Translations under genes and position numbers: made by a program
Shown here: positions 7,946 through 17,072 of the stretch, piece by piece
How positions within the stretch are numbered: position 1 is the stretch's first letter
Layout of the letters: the number at the start of each line of letters is the position of its first letter
Assembly: GCF_002934445.1 (NCBI RefSeq)
Contig: NZ_PTJE01000001.1
Coordinates: forward strand, 682,001-746,000
Origin: Nonlabens xylanidelens
GTDB taxonomy: Bacteria; Bacteroidota; Bacteroidia; Flavobacteriales; Flavobacteriaceae
DNA: 64,000 nt
Direction: 5' to 3'
The notes under the pieces: generated by a model
Told to the model about the DNA's origin: nothing
The model's input: only the letters and a program-made list of their open reading frames with translations
Database searches by the model: none

Positions 7946-10840
7946 ATGTTACTCTACGATCACAAAGAAATAGAAGCAAAATGGCAAAAACATTGGGCTA
8001 CTAATAAGACTTTTAAAGCTACAAATAACTCTGATAAACCTAAATTCTATGCACTCGATATGTTTCCATATCCTAGTGGTGCTGGGCTACACGTAGGGCA
8101 TCCGTTAGGTTATATTGCTAGTGACATTGTGTCTCGTTATAAGCGTCACAAGGGTTTTAATGTCTTGCACCCTATGGGTTATGATAGTTTTGGACTACCT
8201 GCAGAGCAGTATGCGATACAGACAGGTCAACATCCTGCAGAGACTACTAAAACAAATATTGAAGGAGGAACTGATAAGTCTGGAAACAAAATTGCCGGAT
8301 ACCGCAATCAGATGGATCGCATCGGTTTTAGTTTTGATTGGGATCGTGAGGTAAGAACTTCTTCACCAGATTATTATAAATATACACAAGAGATTTTTAT
8401 CATGCTATTTGATAGTTGGTATGATAATGATGCAGATAAGGCGCAACCTATTAGTTTGTTAGAATCTCGCTTTCGCGAAAGCGGAACAAATAACATCAAC
8501 GCTGCCACAGAAGAAGATTTGAGACAATTCACAGCTGCAGAGTGGAACGCGTTTACAGAAAAAGAGCAACGGGAGATATTGCTTGATTATAGATTAACTT
8601 TTCTTGCAGATACGGAAGTAAACTGGTGTCCAGGACTAGGAACAGTTTTGGCAAATGATGAGATCGTAAACGGCGTTTCAGAACGTGGTGGACATCCTGT
8701 AGTGCGTAAAAAAATGCGTCAGTGGATGATGAGAATTAGCGCATTTGCAGAGCGTTTATTAACAGGTCTAGAAGGATTAGACTGGGCAGAATCTATCAAA
8801 GAAATACAACGCAACTGGATCGGGAAATCTGTAGGTGCGATGGTGTCTTTTCAATTAGATGACCATAAAATAGATGTATTTACAACGCGTCCAGATACCA
8901 TCTACGGAGTTACATTCATGACACTTGCTCCAGAGCATGAACTAGTAGATCAAATTACTACTGCGGCACAAAAAGACGCGGTAGAAGCTTACAAAAAAGC
9001 AACAGCGGCACGATCAGAAAGAGAACGCATGGCCGATGTAAAGACTATCTCTGGAGTGTTTACAGGAGCATATGCTACGCATCCATTAAGTGGTGAGCCT
9101 GTGCCGGTTTGGATAGGTGATTATGTGCTTGCAGGTTATGGAACTGGCGCTGTAATGGCAGTACCGTGCGGTGATGAGCGTGATTATGCATTTGCCAACT
9201 ACTTTGCAGGTCAGGAAGGAATGCCTGCTATCAAAAACATTTTTGATGGTGTGGATATATCTGAAGAGGCTTATGGAGCAAAAGATAAAACACCGCTTTG
9301 TAATAGTGATTTCTTAAACGGAATGAGTTATCAGACTGGTGCAATGGCAGCAGCGATTGAGAAATTAGAAGAAGTAGGATCTGGAAAAGGAAAAACCAAT
9401 TACAGATTGCGTGATGCGGTATTTTCTAGACAGCGTTATTGGGGTGAGCCATTCCCAGTATATTATAAGGACGGATTGCCACAAATGATAGATAGCAAGC
9501 ACTTGCCTATCGCATTACCAGAGGTAGATGAATATTTACCTACTGAAGATGGTGCGCCGCCATTAGGTCGTGCAACAACTTGGAGCTGGTGTACTCAAGA
9601 AAATAAAGTAGTTTCTAACGATGACGATCGCGATTGTGTATATCCACTAGAATTGAACACCATGCCAGGTTGGGCAGGTAGTTCTTGGTACATGTTCAGA
9701 TACATGGATGCTAACAATGAAAACGAAATGTTTTCTGCAGCAGCACAAGAATACTGGAATAACGTAGATCTATATATAGGTGGTAGCGAGCATGCGACAG
9801 GTCACTTGTTGTACAGTAGATTCTGGGTAAAGTTATTGCACGATCTAGGTAAAGTCACTGTAGAAGAACCGTTCCAAAAGATGATCAATCAAGGTATGAT
9901 TTTGGGTGAAAGCGCTTTTGTGAAGGAATTAGAGATTGAAGTTGATGGTAAGATTGAAAAACGATTTATTTCTCAAGGTGTAAAAGCTAAGGATTTAAAC
10001 ATCAAGTCGGGAAGAAAGCTTCATGCAGACGTTTCTTTAGTTAATCTTCAGAATGAATTGGATATGGAAGCTTTTAAAGCTTGGCGTCCAGATTATGCAT
10101 CTACAGAATTCATTACTGCTGAAGACGGAACATTCAAAGTCTCTAGAGAAGTAGAAAAAATGTCTAAGTCTAAATACAACGTCGTTAGTCCAGATGATAT
10201 TTGTGATCAGTATGGAGCAGATACCTTGCGTTTGTATGAGATGTTTCTAGGTCCGCTAGAACAAGCAAAACCATGGAATACTGCTGGTATTACAGGAGTT
10301 TATGGTTTTATGAAAAAACTATGGAAACTGTATCATAACGATGCTGGTTTTTCTGTTAGTGATGAAAAAGCATCACCAGATAGCATGAAAACCTTGCACA
10401 AGACCATTAAAAAGGTGCAAGATGATATTGAGAACTTCTCATTTAACACGAGTGTAAGTAGTTTTATGATTGCGGTAAATGAGTTAACTGCTCAAAAATG
10501 TAATAGTCGTGAAGTGTTAGAACCACTTGCTGTTCTTGTATCACCATATGCACCGCACATAGCCGAAGAATTATGGTCATTATTAGGTCATAAGGAATCT
10601 ATAAGTGAAGCGCCTTTCCCAGTGTTTGATGAAAAGCACTTGGTAGAAAGTAGTAAGACGTATCCTATTTCATTTAATGGTAAAATGAAATTTACACTAG
10701 ATTTACCGGTAGACGTTTCAAAAGATGAGTTGGAGAAAATGGTACTTGCAAATGAGAAAGTACAGCAACAATTAGAAGGAAAACAAATACGTAAAACGAT
10801 TATTGTACCTGGTAAGATTGTGAACTTTGTAGTAGGGTAG
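7946..10840 (+). CDS. leuS: Leucyl-tRNA synthetase
   Basis: This class I synthetase charges tRNA-Leu with leucine and edits mischarged tRNA. The protein is 964 residues. The HIGH motif appears as HVGH at 49-52 and KMSKS at 738-742. The CP1 editing domain lies between, with TTRPDTIYG (about 310-320) and the GTGAVMAVPCGDERD segment. An insert before the catalytic core resumes at about residue 160-210 (PISLLESRFRESGTNN) is long and variable, as in other Bacteroidetes. A copy of the iterated palindrome sits in that insert and encodes R175-F-R-E-S179. A terminator follows 20 bp after the stop. Confidence 0.97.
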   Translation: MLLYDHKEIEAKWQKHWATNKTFKATNNSDKPKFYALDMFPYPSGAGLHVGHPLGYIASDIVSRYKRHKGFNVLHPMGYDSFGLPAEQYAIQTGQHPAETTKTNIEGGTDKSGNKIAGYRNQMDRIGFSFDWDREVRTSSPDYYKYTQEIFIMLFDSWYDNDADKAQPISLLESRFRESGTNNINAATEEDLRQFTAAEWNAFTEKEQREILLDYRLTFLADTEVNWCPGLGTVLANDEIVNGVSERGGHPVVRKKMRQWMMRISAFAERLLTGLEGLDWAESIKEIQRNWIGKSVGAMVSFQLDDHKIDVFTTRPDTIYGVTFMTLAPEHELVDQITTAAQKDAVEAYKKATAARSERERMADVKTISGVFTGAYATHPLSGEPVPVWIGDYVLAGYGTGAVMAVPCGDERDYAFANYFAGQEGMPAIKNIFDGVDISEEAYGAKDKTPLCNSDFLNGMSYQTGAMAAAIEKLEEVGSGKGKTNYRLRDAVFSRQRYWGEPFPVYYKDGLPQMIDSKHLPIALPEVDEYLPTEDGAPPLGRATTWSWCTQENKVVSNDDDRDCVYPLELNTMPGWAGSSWYMFRYMDANNENEMFSAAAQEYWNNVDLYIGGSEHATGHLLYSRFWVKLLHDLGKVTVEEPFQKMINQGMILGESAFVKELEIEVDGKIEKRFISQGVKAKDLNIKSGRKLHADVSLVNLQNELDMEAFKAWRPDYASTEFITAEDGTFKVSREVEKMSKSKYNVVSPDDICDQYGADTLRLYEMFLGPLEQAKPWNTAGITGVYGFMKKLWKLYHNDAGFSVSDEKASPDSMKTLHKTIKKVQDDIENFSFNTSVSSFMIAVNELTAQKCNSREVLEPLAVLVSPYAPHIAEELWSLLGHKESISEAPFPVFDEKHLVESSKTYPISFNGKMKFTLDLPVDVSKDELEKMVLANEKVQQQLEGKQIRKTIIVPGKIVNFVVG
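8468..8483. repeat. Iterated palindrome copy 2 (inside leuS)
   Basis: Perfect CGCTTTCGCGAAAGCG starting on a codon boundary of leuS and read as RFRES, followed by GGA (Gly). It lies in a variable insert of the synthetase, away from the catalytic motifs. Confidence 0.95.
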
Positions 10841-10860
10841 TTTTTAAACATTTGATAATA

Positions 10861-10896
10861 AAAAAGGGAGTGGTGTATAACCACTCCCTTTTTTTT
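10861..10896 (+). terminator. leuS terminator
   Basis: A 14-bp perfect stem, AAAAAGGGAGTGGT / ACCACTCCCTTTTT (10861-10874 / 10880-10893), with a 5-nt loop and a continuing T run. Confidence 0.92.
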
Positions 10897-10927
10897 GTTT
10901 TATCATTTGGTAATTATTTTGAAATTC

Positions 10928-10943
10928 CCCTTTCGCGAAAGCG
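10928..10943. repeat. Iterated palindrome copy 3 (intergenic, one mismatch)
   Basis: CCCTTTCGCGAAAGCG: one base (second position C for G) breaks the left arm. It lies in the 233-bp gap between the leuS terminator and the T9SS cargo gene; I see no convincing promoter in the rest of that gap. Confidence 0.88.
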
Positions 10944-11129
10944 AAACTTATAAAATTCATTATTATCAATTATAGCTTTAAATATTTCGTTATTAATTGA
11001 GAAACAAGGTTCTGCGATTCGTTAAACGGACTTTGTAATCTACTCAACGAAAAGATTTTATTGTTTCCTTAAAACGCTTTCACGATTGAGATGTAAATGA
11101 GTTATTTGCTGTGAATTAATTTAAGAATT

Positions 11130-13832
11130 ATGAATAGGGGAATTCTAAAGACCATCACCTTGGTGGTCATGACCTCTTGTGCTATAGGGAATGCACAAGT
11201 ATGGTCTAACGCTGTAATGGCGCCAATGCTGCCTTCTGGAGCAGATAATGTTAATATTTCAATTGATCTCGTAAGTGATACAGATCCTACCTATGATAGT
11301 GCTAGGTCAGGTATCTTTTATTGTTTAGGTGCTGGTTGTGATCCACTAACGGTACCTACTGGTATACGTGCCATACCAGAAGTGTTGCCACTTAGTACTA
11401 CAGATGGTTTAGGTACTTATTCTGGAACCGTACCTCCATATTACGGAACGGTAAGATGGGTAGCAAGAAAGGTGTCTGCATTGCCATCAGAGAGAATAAC
11501 AGATTCTCCTGTACAAGAATATACAACGCCGCTACCTAGTGGTGTACGAGTAGAGATGGTTACTGCTAGTGCGCTAGAAGGTGATAATGCTACTGATGGT
11601 GGTACCTTAGTGTATAGATTTGTAAATACCAATATGGGTGTTACTACTATTAATTATTCTGTCTCGGGAACAGCAAACACTATTCCAGGTGAGGATATTG
11701 TAACTAACCTCACTGGTACAGTTACCACCGGTGCAGATGGTGTTGCATTATTAAATGTTGCTATTAATGGAGATGATGTTTTTGAACATCATGAAACAAT
11801 TGTTTTAAGTATCGTGCCAGACACTTCTTATGTGGTGGATTTAAACTACAATAGCGCGACAGGAACCATTATTGATGATGAGGTAGGTAGTTATGTATAT
11901 AGAAACGATACCATGGGATGGGTTAATGACCCTACTGGTGCAGACGGTGGTAGACCGTCTTCTATGCAGGATGTAGTGATTATTGAGGCGGGAAGTTCTG
12001 CTGGGATAAGTGGTTTTCTGTGTAGGGATCTTATTATAAATGATAATGGAACGCTTAATGTCTCATCTGACGTGCATGTGGGTAGGGATATTATTTTAGG
12101 AGATAACACTGCTGTGTTAGGTAGTGGTTATTTAGTGCATGGAGATCGTAATGATGTGGTAGATGCTGTGTTAAGATCTACAGCTACTTCATTTGAGATA
12201 TCCTTAAGTAATTATAGAACGGCTAGTGATAGGAATCAGATTTTATGGCTAGGTGCTGTAAGCGGTCAGACTGTTCTTAATGTAGCTGGAGAAATAGATC
12301 TTGCTGGTAATGATGTGTCAACTTCTGGAGATGTTTTAGGTAAGGTTGTTTTTAAAAGTAATGCTGTGCATACGGCGCAAATAGTAGGTGATGGTAATTT
12401 TAACCCTAATCCTTTAAATGGGATAGAAGTAGAGCGTTATATTTCTGGAAATCGCGCATTTAGATTTTTAACATCTCCTGTGTCTGGAGAGTCTTTATTT
12501 GATACATGGCAAGAAGGTGGTAATACACCTGTAGGATATGGTATGCAAATAACAGGTGTATTAGGTTCTTTAAATGAAGTAGGTGGCCCTGCAGATGCAG
12601 TTACAGGATTAGATTTTACTACAACTGGTAATCCAAGTGCCTTTGAATTTAATGGTGGTAGCTGGAATGCAGTTACTAATACTAAAACTACATTACACAG
12701 TGTAGGGAAGGCTTATAGAGTTTTAGTAAGAGGTGATCGTAATCTAGATCTTAATAACAACAGTTCTGGTCAGGATATGACTACTACGCTTAGAGCGACA
12801 GGAGTTTTAGAGCAGGAAGATGTTTCTTTACCTCTTGCGGCAGGATTTAATCTAGTAGGTAATCCATATCAGTCTAAGATGGATTTAGGTCTTGCAACTA
12901 GTGCAACAGCGATAGGGTTTGCTTATTACTGGGACCCTACTTTGGGTACTAGAGGTGCGTATACAACTATTACATTACCTAGCGGTAGTGCAACAGGAGC
13001 GTCTCTTGCAAGTAATGTTTTAGAACCAGGACAGTCTTTCTTTATAGAAGCTCTTACACCTGGTACCATAGATTTTCATATCGATGATAAAGTTTCATTA
13101 ACAGACGCAGGTATATTTTCTGCGCCAGTGTTAGATAATATGCTAACGGTAGATCTTTATGAAACTAGTAGGTATATGGGTAATTTAACTGCTCAAGATG
13201 GTGTTTTAGTGAGGTTTTCTAATGTAGAAAATCCTGCAATTGATGAGCGTGATGCAGTGAAGTTTAGTAATCTAGACGAGACATTATCTATAGTGAGTAA
13301 CCTTTCTAATCTAGCAATTGAGTCAAGACCATTTCCTGTGAATGCAGACGTGATTCCTTTAAGTATTACTAATTATAAGAGTACTAATTACACGTTAGCT
13401 ATTAAAATGGAAGCTGTGCCAGGAGTAAATGCATATCTAAGAGATAATTTTGCAGGTACGATAACAGCTATTAGTTATGGCGTAAATAACGCTATAGATT
13501 TTATAGTAGATCCTGCAGAGATGGAAGGCCGCTTTGAATTATTCTTTGAAAATGTAACATTATCTAATGAGTCTGTTACGGACGCTGTGGTTTCTGTATA
13601 TCCTAATCCAGTAACAGGAGATGTGATCCATATAAATACAGGTAATGTGGTTTCGGAAAAATGGACAGCTCGTTTATTTAACTCTTTAGGACAAGAAATT
13701 TTGAAAGAAGAGTTAGATGTAAATCAACAGACTTTAAGTCTTTCTAATATGTCTAGCATACGCTCTGGATGGTATATTCTTCAGGTAGAAGGCGATGATA
13801 ATGTGTTTACTGAAAAAATTATGATTCATTAA
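11130..13832 (+). CDS. Secreted protein with Calx-beta-like domain and T9SS sorting tail
   Basis: This 900-residue protein starts with a signal peptide (cleavage GNA|Q). Residues about 140-251 look like a Calx-beta-type calcium-binding beta sandwich (EGDNATDGG at the start, YSVSGTANTIPGEDI in the middle, FEHHETIVLSIV and the closing ATGTIIDDE). A long Asn/Gly/Thr-rich beta-structured region follows. The last ~80 residues form a type IX secretion C-terminal domain: VYPNPVTGDVIHIN, LFNSLGQEIL, then SGWYILQVEGDDNVFTEKIMI. The protein should therefore be moved across the outer membrane by T9SS and anchored or released. The function is unknown; adhesion is a guess from composition. Confidence 0.88.
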   Translation: MNRGILKTITLVVMTSCAIGNAQVWSNAVMAPMLPSGADNVNISIDLVSDTDPTYDSARSGIFYCLGAGCDPLTVPTGIRAIPEVLPLSTTDGLGTYSGTVPPYYGTVRWVARKVSALPSERITDSPVQEYTTPLPSGVRVEMVTASALEGDNATDGGTLVYRFVNTNMGVTTINYSVSGTANTIPGEDIVTNLTGTVTTGADGVALLNVAINGDDVFEHHETIVLSIVPDTSYVVDLNYNSATGTIIDDEVGSYVYRNDTMGWVNDPTGADGGRPSSMQDVVIIEAGSSAGISGFLCRDLIINDNGTLNVSSDVHVGRDIILGDNTAVLGSGYLVHGDRNDVVDAVLRSTATSFEISLSNYRTASDRNQILWLGAVSGQTVLNVAGEIDLAGNDVSTSGDVLGKVVFKSNAVHTAQIVGDGNFNPNPLNGIEVERYISGNRAFRFLTSPVSGESLFDTWQEGGNTPVGYGMQITGVLGSLNEVGGPADAVTGLDFTTTGNPSAFEFNGGSWNAVTNTKTTLHSVGKAYRVLVRGDRNLDLNNNSSGQDMTTTLRATGVLEQEDVSLPLAAGFNLVGNPYQSKMDLGLATSATAIGFAYYWDPTLGTRGAYTTITLPSGSATGASLASNVLEPGQSFFIEALTPGTIDFHIDDKVSLTDAGIFSAPVLDNMLTVDLYETSRYMGNLTAQDGVLVRFSNVENPAIDERDAVKFSNLDETLSIVSNLSNLAIESRPFPVNADVIPLSITNYKSTNYTLAIKMEAVPGVNAYLRDNFAGTITAISYGVNNAIDFIVDPAEMEGRFELFFENVTLSNESVTDAVVSVYPNPVTGDVIHINTGNVVSEKWTARLFNSLGQEILKEELDVNQQTLSLSNMSSIRSGWYILQVEGDDNVFTEKIMIH

Positions 13833-13852
13833 ATGATATTATTTTAGATTTT

Positions 13853-13890
13853 AAAAAGCTGTCTCTTGTTATAAAGAGGCAGCTTTTTTT
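13853..13890 (+). terminator. Terminator of the T9SS cargo gene
   Basis: A 15-bp stem with one G-U pair, AAAAAGCTGTCTCTT / AAGAGGCAGCTTTTT, with the loop GTTATA and a T7 tail, 20 bp after the stop codon. Confidence 0.9.
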
Positions 13891-13914
13891 GTTAAAAAAG
13901 GTTGAGGTGGTTCT

Positions 13915-13930
13915 CGCTTTCGCGAAAGCG
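13915..13930. repeat. Iterated palindrome copy 4 (intergenic)
   Basis: Perfect CGCTTTCGCGAAAGCG, 25 bp after the preceding terminator and 77 bp before the -33 box of the cyoE promoter. Confidence 0.95.
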
Positions 13931-14006
13931 TAACGACTATCAAATTCCTTTTTAAAACAATTAATCGTACAATCAATATAAATTAGACCGAAAGCTTTTT
14001 AAAACC

Positions 14007-14037
14007 TTTGCAACAAAGTAGTTGTGAGGTATCTTTG
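14007..14037 (+). promoter_or_regulatory. Bacteroidetes-type promoter of cyoE
   Basis: TTTG (14007-14010), exactly 19 bases, then TATCTTTG (14030-14037): a perfect TTTG-N19-TAnnTTTG. The predicted transcript starts near 14042, which rules out the upstream in-frame ATG at 14008 and fixes the cyoE start at 14098. Confidence 0.88.
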
Positions 14038-14097
14038 CACTCCTTTAAAAACAGCTTTTTTTTGACAGAAGTAAATGCCATAGAACGATCTCCTAGT

Positions 14098-14955
14098 ATG
14101 TTGAAAAATTACATCGAGATTACTAAGCCTAGACTATCCATAGTTGTGGTGTTTTCATCTATTGCTGGATATTTTCTAGCTGCAAATACTTATGAGTGGC
14201 AAACCCTTGTTCTTTTATGTATAGGTGGTTATTTTCTTGTAGGTTCTTCAAATGTTTTTAACCAGATTATAGAAAAAGATCTAGACGCTTTAATGAAGCG
14301 TACTCAAAACAGACCGCTACCTACCGGTAGAGTGTCCGTTAAAAACGCTTGGATTTACGGTGTTATAATGGCTTTAAGCGGTATTTACATGCTGTTTTTA
14401 ATCAACTTTGCCACGGCATTTTTTGGTGCGTTAAGCATTTTGCTTTATGCCGCTGTTTATACTCCGTTAAAGACTAGGACGCCATTATGTGTCTTTGTAG
14501 GTGCTTTTCCAGGTGCGATTCCTTATATGTTAGGTTGGGTTGCTGCTAGTGGAAATTTTGGTATAGAGCCAGGAACTTTATTTATGTTGCAGTTTTTTTG
14601 GCAATTTCCTCACTTTTGGGCGATAGGATGGATGTTAGAAGACGACTATAAAGCTGGAGGGTTTAAAATGCTCCCTACCGGTGCGGCAGATAAAGGTACT
14701 GCGGTACAAATTATATTATATACTATCTGGACGGTCATGGTGTCTTTAGTACCTGTTTTTGGCGTTACTGGAGATTTGTACATGACTCCTTATAGCGCTG
14801 TGATAGTTGGGTTGTTAGGAGGCTGGTTTTTATACTACGCTATTAAATTATATAAAGAAAGAAGTAATGCTATTGCAAAAAAATTAATGTTAGTAAGTGT
14901 GAGTTACATTACACTTATTCAAATAATTTATGTAGTAGATAAATTTATAAGATAA
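14098..14955 (+). CDS. cyoE: Protoheme IX farnesyltransferase (heme O synthase)
   Basis: This enzyme transfers a farnesyl group to heme B to make heme O for heme-copper oxidases. The 285-residue integral membrane protein begins MLKNYIEITKPRLS, the typical family opening. It contains the Asp-rich prenyltransferase motif NQIIEKDLDALMKRTQNRP (about residues 56-74) and the second conserved cytoplasmic loop with DDYKAGGFKMLP. Eight to nine membrane segments are visible. An in-frame ATG 30 codons upstream lies inside the promoter and is rejected. The gene heads the oxidase assembly block; the first subunit III gene starts 3 bp after its stop. Confidence 0.95.
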   Translation: MLKNYIEITKPRLSIVVVFSSIAGYFLAANTYEWQTLVLLCIGGYFLVGSSNVFNQIIEKDLDALMKRTQNRPLPTGRVSVKNAWIYGVIMALSGIYMLFLINFATAFFGALSILLYAAVYTPLKTRTPLCVFVGAFPGAIPYMLGWVAASGNFGIEPGTLFMLQFFWQFPHFWAIGWMLEDDYKAGGFKMLPTGAADKGTAVQIILYTIWTVMVSLVPVFGVTGDLYMTPYSAVIVGLLGGWFLYYAIKLYKERSNAIAKKLMLVSVSYITLIQIIYVVDKFIR

Positions 14956-14957
14956 AA

Positions 14958-15548
14958 ATGATAGATATAACGCAATTACCTATTGAGGAAAAAATCGCAA
15001 GATCTAAAAAACAGATGATGTGGTTTGCCATCATGAGTCTTACCATGATGTTTGCTGGGTTAACTAGTGCTTATATAATAAGTAGCAGCCGTAGAGACTG
15101 GGTAGATGTAGATTTGCCTTCAGAGTTTTTTTATAGCACAGGTGTTATTTTATTGAGCTCGCTTACTTTGTTTTTAGCAAAGAAAAGTCTGAAAAGTAAT
15201 AACCTATCTGGCGCTGCGATTCTTACTTTTATTACTTTTTTATTGGGAACTGCCTTTGTAATTATGCAATTTATGGCTTTTGGGTCATTAACCGATGCTG
15301 GAATTTTCTTTACAGGAAAAGGAAGTAGCGTCGCAGGATCGTTTATTTACATCATGGTAATGGCGCATCTAGCACACATAGTTGCAGGCCTTATCTCCTT
15401 AACAGTCATTACCTTTAAGGCTGTGACAAAAAAATATTCTAATGAAAAAATGTTAGGTTTTGAATTAGGAGCGATCTTCTGGCACTTTGTTGATGTGCTA
15501 TGGATTTTTCTTCTTCTGTTTTTAGTTTTTGCTAAAGATATTTTTTAA
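14958..15548 (+). CDS. Cytochrome oxidase subunit III (short form)
   Basis: This 196-residue membrane protein has five hydrophobic segments and the heme-copper oxidase subunit III pattern: MMWFAIMSLTMMFAGLTSAYII near the N-terminus, AHLAHIVAGLISL in the middle, and the closing FWHFVDVLWIFLLLFLV. The short form lacks the first two helices of mitochondrial-type subunit III. It lies directly downstream of cyoE and upstream of a second, longer subunit III gene; paired subunit III genes are common in Bacteroidetes oxidase loci. It is probably co-transcribed with cyoE. Subunits I and II are not in the window. Confidence 0.9.
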   Translation: MIDITQLPIEEKIARSKKQMMWFAIMSLTMMFAGLTSAYIISSSRRDWVDVDLPSEFFYSTGVILLSSLTLFLAKKSLKSNNLSGAAILTFITFLLGTAFVIMQFMAFGSLTDAGIFFTGKGSSVAGSFIYIMVMAHLAHIVAGLISLTVITFKAVTKKYSNEKMLGFELGAIFWHFVDVLWIFLLLFLVFAKDIF

Positions 15549-15558
15549 CCTATTTTTG
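15528..15558 (+). promoter_or_regulatory. Internal promoter for the second subunit III gene
   Basis: TTTG (15528-15531), 19 bases, TATTTTTG (15551-15558): an exact match to the Bacteroidetes form. It overlaps the last codons of the upstream gene and would give a leader of about 22 nt before the ATG at 15585. Confidence 0.75.
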
Positions 15559-15584
15559 CAATATATTACAACTAATCTAAAGTT

Positions 15585-16586
15585 ATGGACACAACAGTAG
15601 CTACTACTGGTACCGAAGGTCAAAAATGGGGTGGAGCGTCTAAGCCGCTTAACGTCAGCTACGGGAAAATGATGATGTGGTTTTTCATCCTATCGGATGC
15701 ATTAACCTTCACAGGGTTTCTTGCAGCCTACGGTTTCTCGAGATTTAAATTTATTGAAGAATGGCCTATCGCAGATGAGGTATTCAATCACTTCCCATTC
15801 TTACATGGCACTGATGCGCCTATGTTCTATGTGGCATTGATGACCTTTATTCTTATCGGTTCTTCTGTTACTATGGTACTTGCAGTAGATGCAGGACACC
15901 ACATGAACAAGAAAAAGGTATCTCTTTACATGTTACTTACCATTATTGGTGGTTTAATATTCGTAGGTTCTCAAGCCTGGGAATGGAAAAACTTTATCGC
16001 TGGTGAATATGGAGCAGTAAAAACTAAAGGAGGAAAGATTCTTCAGTTTCTAGATGTTAAAACTGGTGAGAGAGTTGCTTTAAATGAATTTGTTGAAGTA
16101 GGTCCTAGAGATGTAGATACTTATGGTAACAGTGAAGGTATATGGTATACCACATCTGGTGAGTATAACGCAACTTATACCATAGAAGAGGTTAAGAAAG
16201 GTTTTGTAGATAACCCTAACGTTACTATAAGAACGCAGCAGTTAGTCGTAAATGAAGAAACTGGTGCTAGTGAGAAACTAGTTCTTTCTAGAGAAGATGC
16301 TCTAGTAAAATTAAATAAAGACGCTGTAGGTGTTGTAGAAGGTGCAAACCTTACTGAAAATGAATACGGTGCTCCTCTATTTGCAGATTTCTTTTTCTTT
16401 ATTACAGGTTTTCACGGTTTTCACGTTTTCTCTGGTGTAATTTTTAATCTGATCATTTTCTTTAATGTTCTTTTAGGAACTTATGAGAAAAGACGTAGTT
16501 ATGAAATGGTAGAGAAAGTAGGTCTTTACTGGCACTTTGTAGATTTAGTTTGGGTATTTGTATTTACATTCTTCTACCTAGTATAA
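15585..16586 (+). CDS. Cytochrome oxidase subunit III (long form with hydrophilic insert)
   Basis: This 333-residue protein has the subunit III membrane core: MMMWFFILSDALTFTGFLAAYGFSR-like first helix, EWKNFI after the third helix, then ITGFHGFHVFSGVIFN and the closing YWHFVDLVWVFVFTFFYLV. Between the third and fourth helices is a hydrophilic insert of roughly 130 residues (about 135-265), rich in charged residues. It follows the conserved EWKNF and should face one side of the membrane as an extra domain. The gene has its own promoter (15528-15558) as well as likely readthrough from cyoE, and subunit IV follows 17 bp later. The role of the insert is unknown. Confidence 0.9.
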   Translation: MDTTVATTGTEGQKWGGASKPLNVSYGKMMMWFFILSDALTFTGFLAAYGFSRFKFIEEWPIADEVFNHFPFLHGTDAPMFYVALMTFILIGSSVTMVLAVDAGHHMNKKKVSLYMLLTIIGGLIFVGSQAWEWKNFIAGEYGAVKTKGGKILQFLDVKTGERVALNEFVEVGPRDVDTYGNSEGIWYTTSGEYNATYTIEEVKKGFVDNPNVTIRTQQLVVNEETGASEKLVLSREDALVKLNKDAVGVVEGANLTENEYGAPLFADFFFFITGFHGFHVFSGVIFNLIIFFNVLLGTYEKRRSYEMVEKVGLYWHFVDLVWVFVFTFFYLV

Positions 16587-16603
16587 TTTTTTAAGATATT
16601 AAA

Positions 16604-16999
16604 ATGGCAGATCACGCAGCACACGACGGACATAAATTAGCGATTTTTAGAGGAACTTTAAAGTTCAAATCTAATACGCAGAAGATTTGGGGTGTATTAA
16701 TATTCCTTTCTTTAATAACGATAGTAGAAGTAGCTTTAGGTTACATTAAACCAGATTTTTTAAATGCAAAGGTTATAGGTCTCAAATTATTAAATTGGAT
16801 ATTTATAATTCTTACATTAGTAAAAGCTTATTACATCACATGGGACTTTATGCACATGAGAGATGAGGCAAGTGGTTTAAGAAGATCTGTGGTTTGGACT
16901 TCAGTTTTCTTAATCATATACCTAATGGTTATTCTATTAGTAGAAGGAGAATATATTTATCAAGTTTATAAAAATGCAGCTGTAAGTTTTGACTTCTAG
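16604..16999 (+). CDS. Cytochrome oxidase subunit IV family protein
   Basis: This 131-residue protein has a short His-rich cytoplasmic N-terminus (MADHAAHDGHK), a polar segment and three membrane helices (about 27-47, 60-80 and 95-118). The pattern fits the bacterial caa3-type cytochrome oxidase subunit IV family, a small accessory subunit helping stability of the complex. It lies 17 bp after the long subunit III gene. A strong terminator follows its stop codon, separating the structural oxidase genes from the SCO assembly genes. Confidence 0.85.
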   Translation: MADHAAHDGHKLAIFRGTLKFKSNTQKIWGVLIFLSLITIVEVALGYIKPDFLNAKVIGLKLLNWIFIILTLVKAYYITWDFMHMRDEASGLRRSVVWTSVFLIIYLMVILLVEGEYIYQVYKNAAVSFDF

Positions 17000-17020
17000 T
17001 GGCTACTAAATAAACATATA

Positions 17021-17048
17021 AAAAAGGACGGTTTTTCCGTCCTTTTTT
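17021..17048 (+). terminator. Terminator after oxidase subunit IV
   Basis: An 11-bp stem, AAAAAGGACGG / CCGTCCTTTTT (17021-17031 / 17037-17047), with a T5 loop and T-rich tail. The next gene starts only 25 bp later with no clear promoter, so partial readthrough is likely. Confidence 0.88.
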
Positions 17049-17072
17049 ATACCTCATTTTTAAAAAAGAATT

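Noticed and set aside
9913-9928. CGCTTTTGTGAAGGAA in leuS, encoding AFVKE in the AFAKA frame
   Set aside because: Only 11 of 16 matches and no palindromic symmetry; too weak to call a decayed copy.
11075-11090. CGCTTTCACGATTGAG, about 12 of 16 matches to the iterated palindrome
   Set aside because: Only one half-site is intact and chance half-sites are expected; not counted as a copy.
14008-14097. Upstream in-frame ATG of cyoE adding 30 residues
   Set aside because: It lies inside a perfect promoter and encodes residues unlike the family's N-terminus.
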